In this document: positions 1 to 6,692 of the stretch, piece by piece | How the letters are laid out: every line of letters begins with the position of its first letter | Numbering within the stretch: position 1 is the stretch's first letter | Assembly (NCBI GenBank): GCA_019683625.1 | Contig: JADGHY010000021.1 | Location: forward strand, 1-15,250 | Length of the DNA: 15,250 bases | Direction: 5' to 3' | From: Thermoflavifilum sp. | GTDB taxonomy: Bacteria; Bacteroidota; Bacteroidia; Chitinophagales; Chitinophagaceae | Position numbers and translations under genes: made by a program | The notes under the pieces: generated by a model | The model's input: the letters and a program-made list of their open reading frames with translations, nothing else | What the model was told of the DNA's origin: nothing | Database searches by the model: none

Positions 1-41
1 ATTCTTTAGCTTTACGCCCGATTTTATAGATTGATCATTCC

Positions 42-128
42 ATGATTGCACAAGCATTTCGAATGACCGGGATGATGGGAATTACAACCATAATTATGAT
101 TATGGCTGGCGTGCAGTCATGGAGGTAA
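42..128 (+). CDS. Thr/Ile/Met-rich leader peptide of the thr operon (thrL-like)
   Basis: A 28-codon open frame with an ATG start and TAA stop lies 99 nt upstream of thrA. Residues 8-21 read MTGMMGITTIIMIM: 12 of 14 are Met, Thr or Ile and the other two are Gly. Overall 14 of 28 residues are Thr (3), Ile (5) or Met (6), and none is Lys. The densest run of control codons is at 81-104 (att aca acc ata att atg att atg). Known precedent: E. coli thrL, a 21-residue peptide rich in Thr and Ile, attenuates thrABC when charged tRNA is plentiful. Here the stop codon at 126-128 sits inside an RNA arm that can block the downstream hairpin, as expected for attenuation. Possible -7 boxes (TAGCTTTA at 7-14, TAGATTGA at 27-34) are too weak to call. 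It is too short for homology; the identification rests on composition, position and RNA geometry. Confidence is for a translated regulatory leader. Confidence 0.72.
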   Translation: MIAQAFRMTGMMGITTIIMIMAGVQSWR

Positions 129-176
129 GGCAACGCAACATCACATTGATAAGCAGATCCAGAAGGCCTTCCTCCG
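120..176 (+). promoter_or_regulatory. Candidate antiterminator pairing of the thr attenuator
   Basis: Bases 120-131 (TGGAGGTAAGGC) can pair with 166-176 (GCCTTCCTCCG): ten Watson-Crick pairs plus one G-U pair, with only U126 bulged. The apical loop is 132-165. The downstream arm overlaps bases 166-174 of the 5' arm of the hairpin at 160-197, so the two structures exclude each other. The upstream arm contains the leader's TAA stop. A ribosome stalled on the Thr/Ile/Met codons at 81-104 would leave the arm free, and a ribosome terminating at 126-128 would cover it. This is the expected logic of attenuation. Pairing was found by eye; no folding energy was computed. Confidence 0.6.
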
Positions 177-197
177 GAACAAGAGGAAGGCCTTCTG
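160..197 (+). terminator. Perfect 15-bp hairpin before thrA, candidate attenuator terminator
   Basis: CAGAAGGCCTTCCTC (160-174) is exactly complementary to GAGGAAGGCCTTCTG (183-197), with an 8-nt loop CGGAACAA. It ends 30 nt before the thrA start. The 3' arm copies the antiterminator's GGAGG-AAGG sequence, so the two compete for the same 5' arm. There is no U-tract after the stem (the next bases are CATAAGAGGAATG), so simple Rho-independent termination is not shown. The hairpin might instead work by pausing, with Rho, by RNA processing, or on translation of the start region. Confidence 0.6.
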
Positions 198-207
198 CAT
201 AAGAGGA

Positions 208-231
208 ATGTTCAAAAACAGTATATCGTGA
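208..231 (+). other. Seven-codon ORF overlapping the thrA GTG start
   Basis: An ATG at 208 opens a seven-codon frame (MFKNSIS) whose TGA stop at 229-231 overlaps the thrA GTG start at 228-230 (GTGA). It follows the hairpin directly, after AAGAGGA at 201-207, which is Shine-Dalgarno-like. It could couple translation into the weak GTG start, or be chance. No coding evidence is possible at this length. Confidence 0.25.
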
Positions 232-2702
232 AAGTACTGAAATTTGGCGGCACTTCCATGGGAAGTGCAGAAAGCATCAAGCAGGTGGCTTGCATCATTC
301 AGCAGCAATGGCAGGCCGATCAGCAAGGAGGACTTGCTGTAGTGGCTTCGGCCATGAGTGGCGTAACCAATCAGCTTCTGCAAATGGCATCCCTGGCCGA
401 ACAGGGAAAAGCTTTTGATCCATTGCTGCAAGAGCTTCAGGAGCGCCATTTCCGCGTAGTACACGCACTCGTGGAAGCCAGCCACCAGAATCAGGTGCTG
501 ATGGAGCTGAAGCTGCTTTTAAATGAGCTTGAAATCCTCTTACACGGCATCCGGGCGTTACGCGAGCTTTCGGCACGCACCGCCGATCTGGTGATGAGTT
601 TCGGAGAACGCCTTTCCACTACCATGCTCACCCATATCTTGCGCCAACACATCGGCAGGAGCCAGCCATCGTCACGGGTGCAATATGTGGATGCACGGGA
701 ATGGATTAAAACCGATAGCCAGTTTGGCAATGCCCGTGTGCATACCGAACATAGCTATAGCCTGATCTGCCGAGCTGTGAGCCAGCATCCCGGTACGCTG
801 TTTTGCATCACGGGTTTCATCGGCTCTGATGAACAAGGGCATACCACCACCCTGGGACGTGGCGGAAGTGATTATACTGCTGCACTGGTGGGCGCTGCCG
901 TGCATGCAGAAGAAATTCAAATCTGGACCGATGTGGATGGCTTTATGACAGCTGATCCCCGCATCGTGAAAAAAGCTTTTCCGCTGGAAGAAATTTCCTA
1001 TACCGAAGCCATGGAACTTTCCTACTTCGGTGCCAAGGTGATTTACCCGCCTACGCTGATCCCGGTAATCCTGCAAAAGATTCCTGTGGTCATCCGCAAT
1101 ACCTTTCATCCCGAATTTCCGGGTACCGTCATCCGGGAACATGCCAAGCGCAACGGTACCCTGATCCGGGGCATCAGCAGCATTAACCACATCAGCCTCA
1201 TCAACATCCAGGGCAGCGGCATGGTGGGTAAGTCGGGCATCAGCGGCAGGCTGTTTGCCTTATTTGCCCGCGAAAACATCAACATTATCCTGATCACCCA
1301 GGCCTCATCGGAACATAGCATCACCATTGCCGTAACACCCGCCCATGCCGAGAAAGCCAAACGCCTCATCGAACAGGAATTTGAACTGGAGCTTGCCACC
1401 CGCAAGATGGAACCACCCGAAGTGGAACATGATCTTTCCATCCTGGCTGTTGTGGGCGAAAACATGCGGCAAACCAAAGGACTTTCCGGAAAATTGTTCA
1501 GCGCCTTGGGTCGGAATGGTATTAACGTGGTGGCCATTGCACAGGGCTCTTCGGAATACAATATTTCTGTGGTGGTGAAACAACACGATTTGTCGAAAGC
1601 CCTGAATGCCGTACACGATGCCTTCTTCATCCGCACCAAGAAAACCCTGCATGTCTTTTATCTTGGCACCGGCAATATTGGGAAAACGCTGTTGCGGCAG
1701 ATTGCCGAACATGAAGATTATCTGCTGGAGAACCGATCTCTCAAAATCAAGGTAGTGGCCATCACCAACACCCGCCGCATGGTATTCGATGAAGAGGGTA
1801 TCCCGCTGAAATGTTGGGAAAACTATCTGCAGGAACACGGTGAGCCCGCGAGTTTGCACAACTTCATCCAGCGCATGAAATCCATGAACCTGCCCAACAG
1901 CGTGTTCATTGACAATTCGGCCAGTGCAGAAGTGGTGAAACATTATGAAGAGATTTTTACCTCCAGCATTTCCATCGTTACCTGCAATAAAATCGGTAAT
2001 TCAAGCGAATACAGCTTGTATAAAAAATTTAAAGATGCCGTAAAAAAATACGGGGTAGATTTCTTCTATGAAACCAACGTAGGTGCAGGATTGCCTATCA
2101 TCAGCACTTTACACGACCTGCTGGTGAGTGGGGATAAAATTTTGAAGATTGAAGCCATTCTCTCGGGCACCATATCTTATATTTTCAATGAATTCAGAGG
2201 AGATAGGCATTTTTATGAAATCGTGCAAGAAGCACAGGCAAAGGGATATACCGAGCCTGATCCGCGCGACGACCTGAGCGGATTGGATTTCATGCGCAAG
2301 ATGCTTATCCTGGCCCGCGATTCAGGATATGCCGTGGAAATGCAGGATGTGGAAATGGAGCCCATTCTTCCGGAGTCTTGTTTGCAAGCTCCATCCGTAG
2401 AAGCTTTTTATGAAGCCCTTCACCGGGAAGACGCCCATTTTGAAGCCTTGAAAAAGAAGGCAGAAGCCCAAGGCAAGGTGCTTCGTTATATTGGTGTGAT
2501 GGATCAGGGCAAGGTAAGTATTAAATTACATGCTATTGATGCTTCTCATCCCTTTTATTTTTTAACCGGCAGCGATAACATTATTGCTTTTACCACCCCT
2601 CGGTATCGCGATTGTCCGCTGGTGGTGAAGGGGCCGGGTGCAGGAGCAGAAGTGACTGCTGCCGGCGTTTTTGCTGATTTGGTGAAGGTAGGAGCTCAAT
2701 AA
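228..2702 (+). CDS. thrA: Bifunctional aspartokinase / homoserine dehydrogenase
   Basis: This enzyme carries out the first and third steps of the aspartate pathway: ATP-dependent phosphorylation of L-aspartate and NAD(P)H reduction of aspartate semialdehyde to homoserine. It has 824 residues; E. coli ThrA has 820. The kinase domain comes first: KFGGTS at 5-10, FGERLS at 125-130, LGRGGSDYTAA at 209-219, WTDVDG at 233-238, ADPR at 242-245. Two ACT domains follow (about 320-465) with the paired signatures ITQASSEHSI and IAQGSSEYNI near 356 and 437; in ThrA such domains bind threonine for feedback inhibition. The dehydrogenase domain has LGTGNIG (479-485), NVGAGLPII (617-625), YTEPDPRDDLSGLDFMRK (674-691) and GPGAGAEVTAAGVFADL (802-818). 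The start is GTG, chosen because KVLKFGGTS follows at once, as in the family. First gene of thrABC, probably under the leader attenuator. Confidence 0.97.
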   Translation: MKVLKFGGTSMGSAESIKQVACIIQQQWQADQQGGLAVVASAMSGVTNQLLQMASLAEQGKAFDPLLQELQERHFRVVHALVEASHQNQVLMELKLLLNELEILLHGIRALRELSARTADLVMSFGERLSTTMLTHILRQHIGRSQPSSRVQYVDAREWIKTDSQFGNARVHTEHSYSLICRAVSQHPGTLFCITGFIGSDEQGHTTTLGRGGSDYTAALVGAAVHAEEIQIWTDVDGFMTADPRIVKKAFPLEEISYTEAMELSYFGAKVIYPPTLIPVILQKIPVVIRNTFHPEFPGTVIREHAKRNGTLIRGISSINHISLINIQGSGMVGKSGISGRLFALFARENINIILITQASSEHSITIAVTPAHAEKAKRLIEQEFELELATRKMEPPEVEHDLSILAVVGENMRQTKGLSGKLFSALGRNGINVVAIAQGSSEYNISVVVKQHDLSKALNAVHDAFFIRTKKTLHVFYLGTGNIGKTLLRQIAEHEDYLLENRSLKIKVVAITNTRRMVFDEEGIPLKCWENYLQEHGEPASLHNFIQRMKSMNLPNSVFIDNSASAEVVKHYEEIFTSSISIVTCNKIGNSSEYSLYKKFKDAVKKYGVDFFYETNVGAGLPIISTLHDLLVSGDKILKIEAILSGTISYIFNEFRGDRHFYEIVQEAQAKGYTEPDPRDDLSGLDFMRKMLILARDSGYAVEMQDVEMEPILPESCLQAPSVEAFYEALHREDAHFEALKKKAEAQGKVLRYIGVMDQGKVSIKLHAIDASHPFYFLTGSDNIIAFTTPRYRDCPLVVKGPGAGAEVTAAGVFADLVKVGAQ

Positions 2703-2712
2703 AACAACCCGC

Positions 2713-3684
2713 ATGGAACAGCCTTCGATGTCGTATATCCGCGTATTTGCTCCGGCCACAGTGGCCAACGTGGTGTGTGGCTTTGATGTGTTGGGCTTTG
2801 CCGTAGACACGCCCGGCGATGAAGTGGAGATGTTTGTGGTGTCGCAACCCGGCGTGCGGATCAGGGCTATTTACGGGGATGAAGGACGCCTGCCGCTCGA
2901 CCCGGAAAAGAATACGGTGAGCGCATCGGTGTTGGGCTACCTGCAACAAATTGGCCGGGAGGATGTGGGGATAGAAATCATCCTGCACAAACATATGCCG
3001 GTGGGCAGCGGATTAGGCTCCAGCGCTGCCAGCACGGTGGCCGGGCTATTTGCCATCCATCAGCTGATGGGGCGTCCCTTGTCAAATGTTGAACTCTTGA
3101 AGCTGGCCATGGCAGGCGAGCAACTGGCTTGCGGACAGGGCCATGCCGATAATGTGGCTCCGGCACTGCTGGGCGGATTTGTGTTGATTCGCAGTTATCA
3201 TCCCCTGGATGTGATTCAGCTACCCGTGCCCCAATCCCTCGTATGTGCTCTGTTGCATCCTCATATCGAAATCCAGACCCGTGATGCCCGCAAAATCCTG
3301 AAACCTTATGTGCCGCTTTCCGATGTCACCACCCAAATGGGTAATCTGGCGGGCTTTGTAAGCGCACTTTACAAAGGTGATCTGGCCTTGCTTTCCCGCT
3401 GCATGCAGGATGTGATCATCGAGCCCGTCCGCTCTATTTTGATTCCGGAATATCAAACCATGAAAACAATAGCTTTGTCGGCCGGTGCCCTGGGTTTTGG
3501 CATATCCGGTTCAGGCCCCAGCGTATTTGCCCTTTGTGAAGATAGTGCTACGGCCCATACAATTCTATCCCGATTGCAAGCACATCTGCAACAACATCAG
3601 ATAGCATCAGATATATTTATTTCCCCTATCAACCGCCAGGGGCCACGCCTGCTTGCTGCTGAGGAAAAAACATCTAAATCCTAA
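2713..3684 (+). CDS. thrB: Homoserine kinase
   Basis: Phosphorylates L-homoserine to O-phosphohomoserine with ATP, the step between ThrA and ThrC; a cytosolic GHMP-family kinase. The 323 residues show FAPATVANVVCGFDVLGFA (12-30), the ATP-binding loop PVGSGLGSSAAST (96-108), HADNVAPALLGG (144-155) and the C-terminal glycine motif GFGISGSGPSVFAL (261-274). These are the family's conserved blocks in the usual order, and the length is slightly above the common 300-320. It begins 10 nt after the thrA stop and ends 13 nt before the likely thrC start, so it is co-transcribed. A second ATG at 2728 (MSYIRVFAP) is an equally plausible start and would remove five residues. Threonine and methionine synthesis diverge around its substrate, which fits the leader's control codons. 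Confidence 0.96.
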   Translation: MEQPSMSYIRVFAPATVANVVCGFDVLGFAVDTPGDEVEMFVVSQPGVRIRAIYGDEGRLPLDPEKNTVSASVLGYLQQIGREDVGIEIILHKHMPVGSGLGSSAASTVAGLFAIHQLMGRPLSNVELLKLAMAGEQLACGQGHADNVAPALLGGFVLIRSYHPLDVIQLPVPQSLVCALLHPHIEIQTRDARKILKPYVPLSDVTTQMGNLAGFVSALYKGDLALLSRCMQDVIIEPVRSILIPEYQTMKTIALSAGALGFGISGSGPSVFALCEDSATAHTILSRLQAHLQQHQIASDIFISPINRQGPRLLAAEEKTSKS

Positions 3685-3697
3685 CTATCGCCTGGAT

Positions 3698-5020
3698 ATG
3701 ATGAAACTGTATAGCACAAAAAATCCGAAATACATTGTTGATTTTGAAACGGCGTTGTTTCAAAGCTTGCCGCCAGACAACGGGCTGTATATGCCATGCG
3801 CATTCCCGGTGTTGTCCAGGCAGGAATGGCAAGAGCTGATCACCTGCAGTTTTCCGGAAATTGCTTTCCGCATGGCTCATGCCTTTTTGCATGAAGAAGT
3901 GGAAAGCCAGCATTTGCGCAAGATTGTCGAGGAGGCCTTCTGCTTCCCTATTCCCCTGGTGCAACTGGACGAGCAACGCTTTGTGCTGGAACTTTTTCAC
4001 GGGCCTTCGCTGGCTTTTAAAGACATCGGAGCACGATTCATGAGTCGCCTGATGGCTTATTTTCTGGAAAAACGCCAGCGGGAAATCCATATCCTGGTGG
4101 CCACATCAGGCGATACGGGCGGAGCTGTGGCCTTAGGTTTTCACCGGGTGCCAGGCATCAAAGTCACGATTCTTTTCCCATCCGGAAAAGTGAGTGCCTT
4201 GCAGGAAAAACAACTCACTACCCTCAATGAAAACATCCACACCTTAGAAATTGAAGGCAGCTTCGATGATTGCCAGCATCTGGTGAAACAAGCTTTTCTG
4301 GATCAGGAATTGAATCAACGTTTTATACTGGCGTCGGCTAACTCCATCAATATTGCCAGGCTCATTCCCCAGAGTTTTTATTATGTTTACGCCTGGGCTC
4401 AGTTGCGGCGGCAGGGCATTGAAGAGCCGCCCATATTTTCTGTGCCCAGTGGCAATTTTGGCAACCTCACGGCCGGCATATTTGCGCAACGCATGGGCAT
4501 GCCGGTGCAGGCCTTCGTGGCATCCACGAATGTAAACGATGAAGTGCCCTGCTACCTGCGGACGGGCCATTTCCAACCCAGGCCCTCGATTCCCACCCTT
4601 TCTAATGCGATGGATGTGGGCAACCCCAGCAATTTTCAGCGGTTGAGCGCCTTGTTCGGTCACGATGTGCAACAGATGCGCAGATGGGTTTACGGATATG
4701 CTTTTGACGACAGGCAAACCCTGGCAGAAATCAGGCGGGTGGCAGAAACTGAGCAATACGTGCTTTGCCCGCATACAGCCGTAGCCAGCCTGGGCCTGCG
4801 CGCCTATTTTCATGAGCATCCTTCCACTTCACCAGGCATATTCCTGGCCACCGCTCATCCCGGCAAATTCGCCACAGTCTATCCCGAGGATATCCGTTCC
4901 CTACCCTATTGGCCAGCTATTCCCGATGCTGTATCCCAAATTGTGCAACAACCCAGTAGGGCCATCCGCATGAAAAACGATTTCGCCATTTTTAAATCTT
5001 ATCTCCTGCAATCCACCTAA
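3698..5020 (+). CDS. thrC: Threonine synthase
   Basis: PLP-dependent enzyme converting O-phosphohomoserine and water to L-threonine and phosphate. The 440 residues match the E. coli-type ThrC in length and order: MKLYSTKNPKY near the N terminus, HGPSLAFKDIG with the PLP-binding Lys109, ATSGDTGGAVA (135-145), SANSINIARL (213-222), SVPSGNFGNLTAG (248-260), TNVNDEVP (277-284), TLSNAMDVGNPSNF (300-313) and ATAHPGKF (384-391). The start is ATG 3698; ATG 3701 follows directly and gives the family-typical MKLY start. An in-frame TTG at 3653 inside thrB was rejected. It is the last gene of thrABC. No clear terminator follows, and the next gene has its own candidate promoter 20 nt downstream. Confidence 0.96.
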   Translation: MMKLYSTKNPKYIVDFETALFQSLPPDNGLYMPCAFPVLSRQEWQELITCSFPEIAFRMAHAFLHEEVESQHLRKIVEEAFCFPIPLVQLDEQRFVLELFHGPSLAFKDIGARFMSRLMAYFLEKRQREIHILVATSGDTGGAVALGFHRVPGIKVTILFPSGKVSALQEKQLTTLNENIHTLEIEGSFDDCQHLVKQAFLDQELNQRFILASANSINIARLIPQSFYYVYAWAQLRRQGIEEPPIFSVPSGNFGNLTAGIFAQRMGMPVQAFVASTNVNDEVPCYLRTGHFQPRPSIPTLSNAMDVGNPSNFQRLSALFGHDVQQMRRWVYGYAFDDRQTLAEIRRVAETEQYVLCPHTAVASLGLRAYFHEHPSTSPGIFLATAHPGKFATVYPEDIRSLPYWPAIPDAVSQIVQQPSRAIRMKNDFAIFKSYLLQST

Positions 5021-5040
5021 ATGTTTACGTGAGATATGTT

Positions 5041-5048
5041 TACTTTGC
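5041..5048 (+). promoter_or_regulatory. Candidate -7 promoter box for gpmA
   Basis: TACTTTGC lies 19 nt before the gpmA ATG in the 47-nt gap after thrC. It resembles the Bacteroidota -7 consensus TAnnTTTG with one T fewer. Similar TAYYTTGC boxes precede the thioesterase (8941) and slyD (9932, minus strand). No convincing -33 TTG is visible at the right distance. Confidence 0.4.
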
Positions 5049-5067
5049 AGCATAAAAACAACTGATT

Positions 5068-5742
5068 ATGGCTTCTTCTTCACATGCAACTCAACAAGGA
5101 AATGCGCTTCTGGTCATGGTTCGGCATGGTGAGTCGGTATACAACCAGAAGAACTTATTCACGGGATGGATTGATTGTTCCTTATCTGAAAACGGCATAG
5201 CAGAAGCACGAAGGGTAGGCCGGCTGCTGGCACAACATGAATTTGCTTTTGATGTGGCCATTACTTCGGCATTAAAACGCAGCTGGGAAACCCTTATGTA
5301 TATGCTGGTGGAAGCTCCTCAAATCATTGCAGATCCCTTGCTTGTCAGGCGTTTTCAGGCATTTAATGAAAGACATTATGGCGATTTGCAAGGGAAAAAC
5401 AAAGAAGAAACGGCTCAATTGTTTGGCGCAGAACAGGTACACCGCTGGCGCAGGGGATTTGAAGATAGACCACCACATGGCGAAAGCCTGAAAGATACTT
5501 ATGAACGGGTTGTGGCTTGTTATCAGCAAGAAGTAATTCCCCTCATACAATCGGGTAAAAAAATCCTGATTGTTGCTCATGGCAATAGTTTGCGGGCATT
5601 GAAAATGTTTCTGGAAAATATTCCCGCCGAGAAAATAGCTCAGGTGGAATTTGCAACCGGTGAGGCCCAAGTGTTTGAATTTAATGCTGAGGGAAAATAT
5701 CTTGCCACCCGAAAACTGCAGCAGGAGGCTTTTGCCAAATAA
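5068..5742 (+). CDS. gpmA: 2,3-bisphosphoglycerate-dependent phosphoglycerate mutase (short form)
   Basis: Interconverts 3- and 2-phosphoglycerate in glycolysis and gluconeogenesis through a phosphohistidine. The 224 residues contain VRHGES with the phosphoacceptor His20, NLFTGWIDCSLSENG (29-43), the TSALKRSWET arginine (Arg71), NERHYGDLQG (100-109, Glu101) and VAHGNSLRALK (169-179, His171). These are the family's active-site blocks. Between RRGFEDRPP and GESLKDT there are almost no intervening residues, whereas the roughly 250-residue E. coli enzyme has an insertion of about 20 to 25 there and a longer tail. Short dPGMs of this kind are known, for example in Zymomonas mobilis. ATG 5068 is the start; the first ten residues are polar and not conserved. 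It is unrelated in function to the thr operon and probably transcribed separately. Confidence 0.93.
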   Translation: MASSSHATQQGNALLVMVRHGESVYNQKNLFTGWIDCSLSENGIAEARRVGRLLAQHEFAFDVAITSALKRSWETLMYMLVEAPQIIADPLLVRRFQAFNERHYGDLQGKNKEETAQLFGAEQVHRWRRGFEDRPPHGESLKDTYERVVACYQQEVIPLIQSGKKILIVAHGNSLRALKMFLENIPAEKIAQVEFATGEAQVFEFNAEGKYLATRKLQQEAFAK

Positions 5743-5882
5743 TTGCAAAAACACGGTAAATGAGCTGATAAAAGAGGCCCAAATGCCCCTCTGGTTTAAT
5801 ACGGAGTGAATCGTCGGGTATATAAACGCCGAAGATTGGATACAGCAGTTTTTTCTGCATCATTTTATCTGATTGATTTGTC

Positions 5883-6668
5883 ATGGCCGAATTATTCCGT
5901 CTGGATCAAAAGGTTGCTATCATCACCGGGGCAGCCAGTGGCATAGGCCAGGCAATTGCCCAGGTATTTGCCCGGCAGGGAGCAAAGGTGTGTGTGGCAG
6001 ACATCAACCTCCAAAAAGCACAGCAGGTGGTACAGGACATCATCTCCGAAGGCCATCAGGCTTATGCTTATCCCATGGATGTCACCGATGCAAATGTTGT
6101 ACAGGCTCAGGTAAAACATATTTATGCCGACCATGGGGCGATACATATTTTGGTGAATAGTGCCGGTATCGCACATATTGGCAAGCTGGAAAACACTTCT
6201 GTTGAGGATTTTGACCGGGTTTATGCCGTAAATGTAAAAGGCAGCTTCCTCTGCATGCAGGCCGTGTTGCCCATCATGAAACAACAACAATATGGCGTCA
6301 TTCTTAACCTGGCATCTATAGCCGCTCACGTGGGCCTGCCCGATCGGTTTGCCTATAGCATGAGCAAAGGAGCCGTTTATGCTATGACGCTTTCCGTGGC
6401 TAAAGATTATCTGCACCACCATATCCGCTGCAACAGCATTTCTCCGGCACGCGTACACACCCCTTTTGTGGATGGCTTTTTGCAAAAAAACTATCCGGGT
6501 CGCGAAGCAGAGATGTTTCAGAAACTATCGGCCACACAACCTATTGGCCGCATGGCAAAACCGGAAGAAGTGGCTCACCTGGCCCTGTATCTCTGCAGCG
6601 ATGAAGCTTCATTTATCACGGGTTGCGATTATCCGATAGATGGCGGATTCTTGAAATTAAATAATTAA
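5883..6668 (+). CDS. Short-chain dehydrogenase, probably of L-fucose / 2-keto-3-deoxy-L-fuconate catabolism
   Basis: A classical NAD(P)-dependent SDR of 261 residues: TGAASGIG cofactor motif (15-22), Asp40 at the end of the second strand (favours NAD+), NSAG (92-95, where NNAG is usual), Asn117, and the catalytic Ser145, Tyr158 and Lys162 (YSMSK). The C terminus IDGGFLKLNN is typical of the sugar/polyol type. The exact substrate cannot be read from these motifs. The next gene but one encodes an FAH-family enzyme close to 2,4-diketo-3-deoxy-L-fuconate hydrolases and the one between is an alpha-L-fucosidase, so oxidation of 2-keto-3-deoxy-L-fuconate, or of L-fucose itself, is the best inference. 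The fucosidase frame begins right after its stop, indicating an operon. A 140-nt gap with no clear promoter precedes it. Alternatives: another hydroxy-acid or sugar dehydrogenase. Confidence 0.88.
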   Translation: MAELFRLDQKVAIITGAASGIGQAIAQVFARQGAKVCVADINLQKAQQVVQDIISEGHQAYAYPMDVTDANVVQAQVKHIYADHGAIHILVNSAGIAHIGKLENTSVEDFDRVYAVNVKGSFLCMQAVLPIMKQQQYGVILNLASIAAHVGLPDRFAYSMSKGAVYAMTLSVAKDYLHHHIRCNSISPARVHTPFVDGFLQKNYPGREAEMFQKLSATQPIGRMAKPEEVAHLALYLCSDEASFITGCDYPIDGGFLKLNN

Positions 6669-6692
6669 ATGATGGATAAAACACCCACTACC

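Noticed and set aside
1..34. Possible -7 boxes TAGCTTTA (7-14) and TAGATTGA (27-34) upstream of the leader
   Set aside because: Each differs from TAnnTTTG, the -33 region of the first is outside the window, and the sequence is A/T rich. It is also unclear whether this stretch is intergenic.
1305..1943. Long open frames opposite and within thrA
   Set aside because: They are shadows of the thrA reading frame with no recognisable protein features.
3653..3697. Upstream TTG start for thrC
   Set aside because: It lies inside thrB, adds 15 residues not seen in ThrC, and the ATGs at 3698 and 3701 give the conserved MKLY start.
5771..5790. Hairpin AGAGG/CCTCT in the gap after gpmA
   Set aside because: Only five pairs with a 10-nt loop and no T-run after it; too weak for a terminator call.
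5845..5858. GCAG, six T, CTGC structure before the SDR gene
   Set aside because: A 4-bp stem with the T-run in the loop is not terminator-like.
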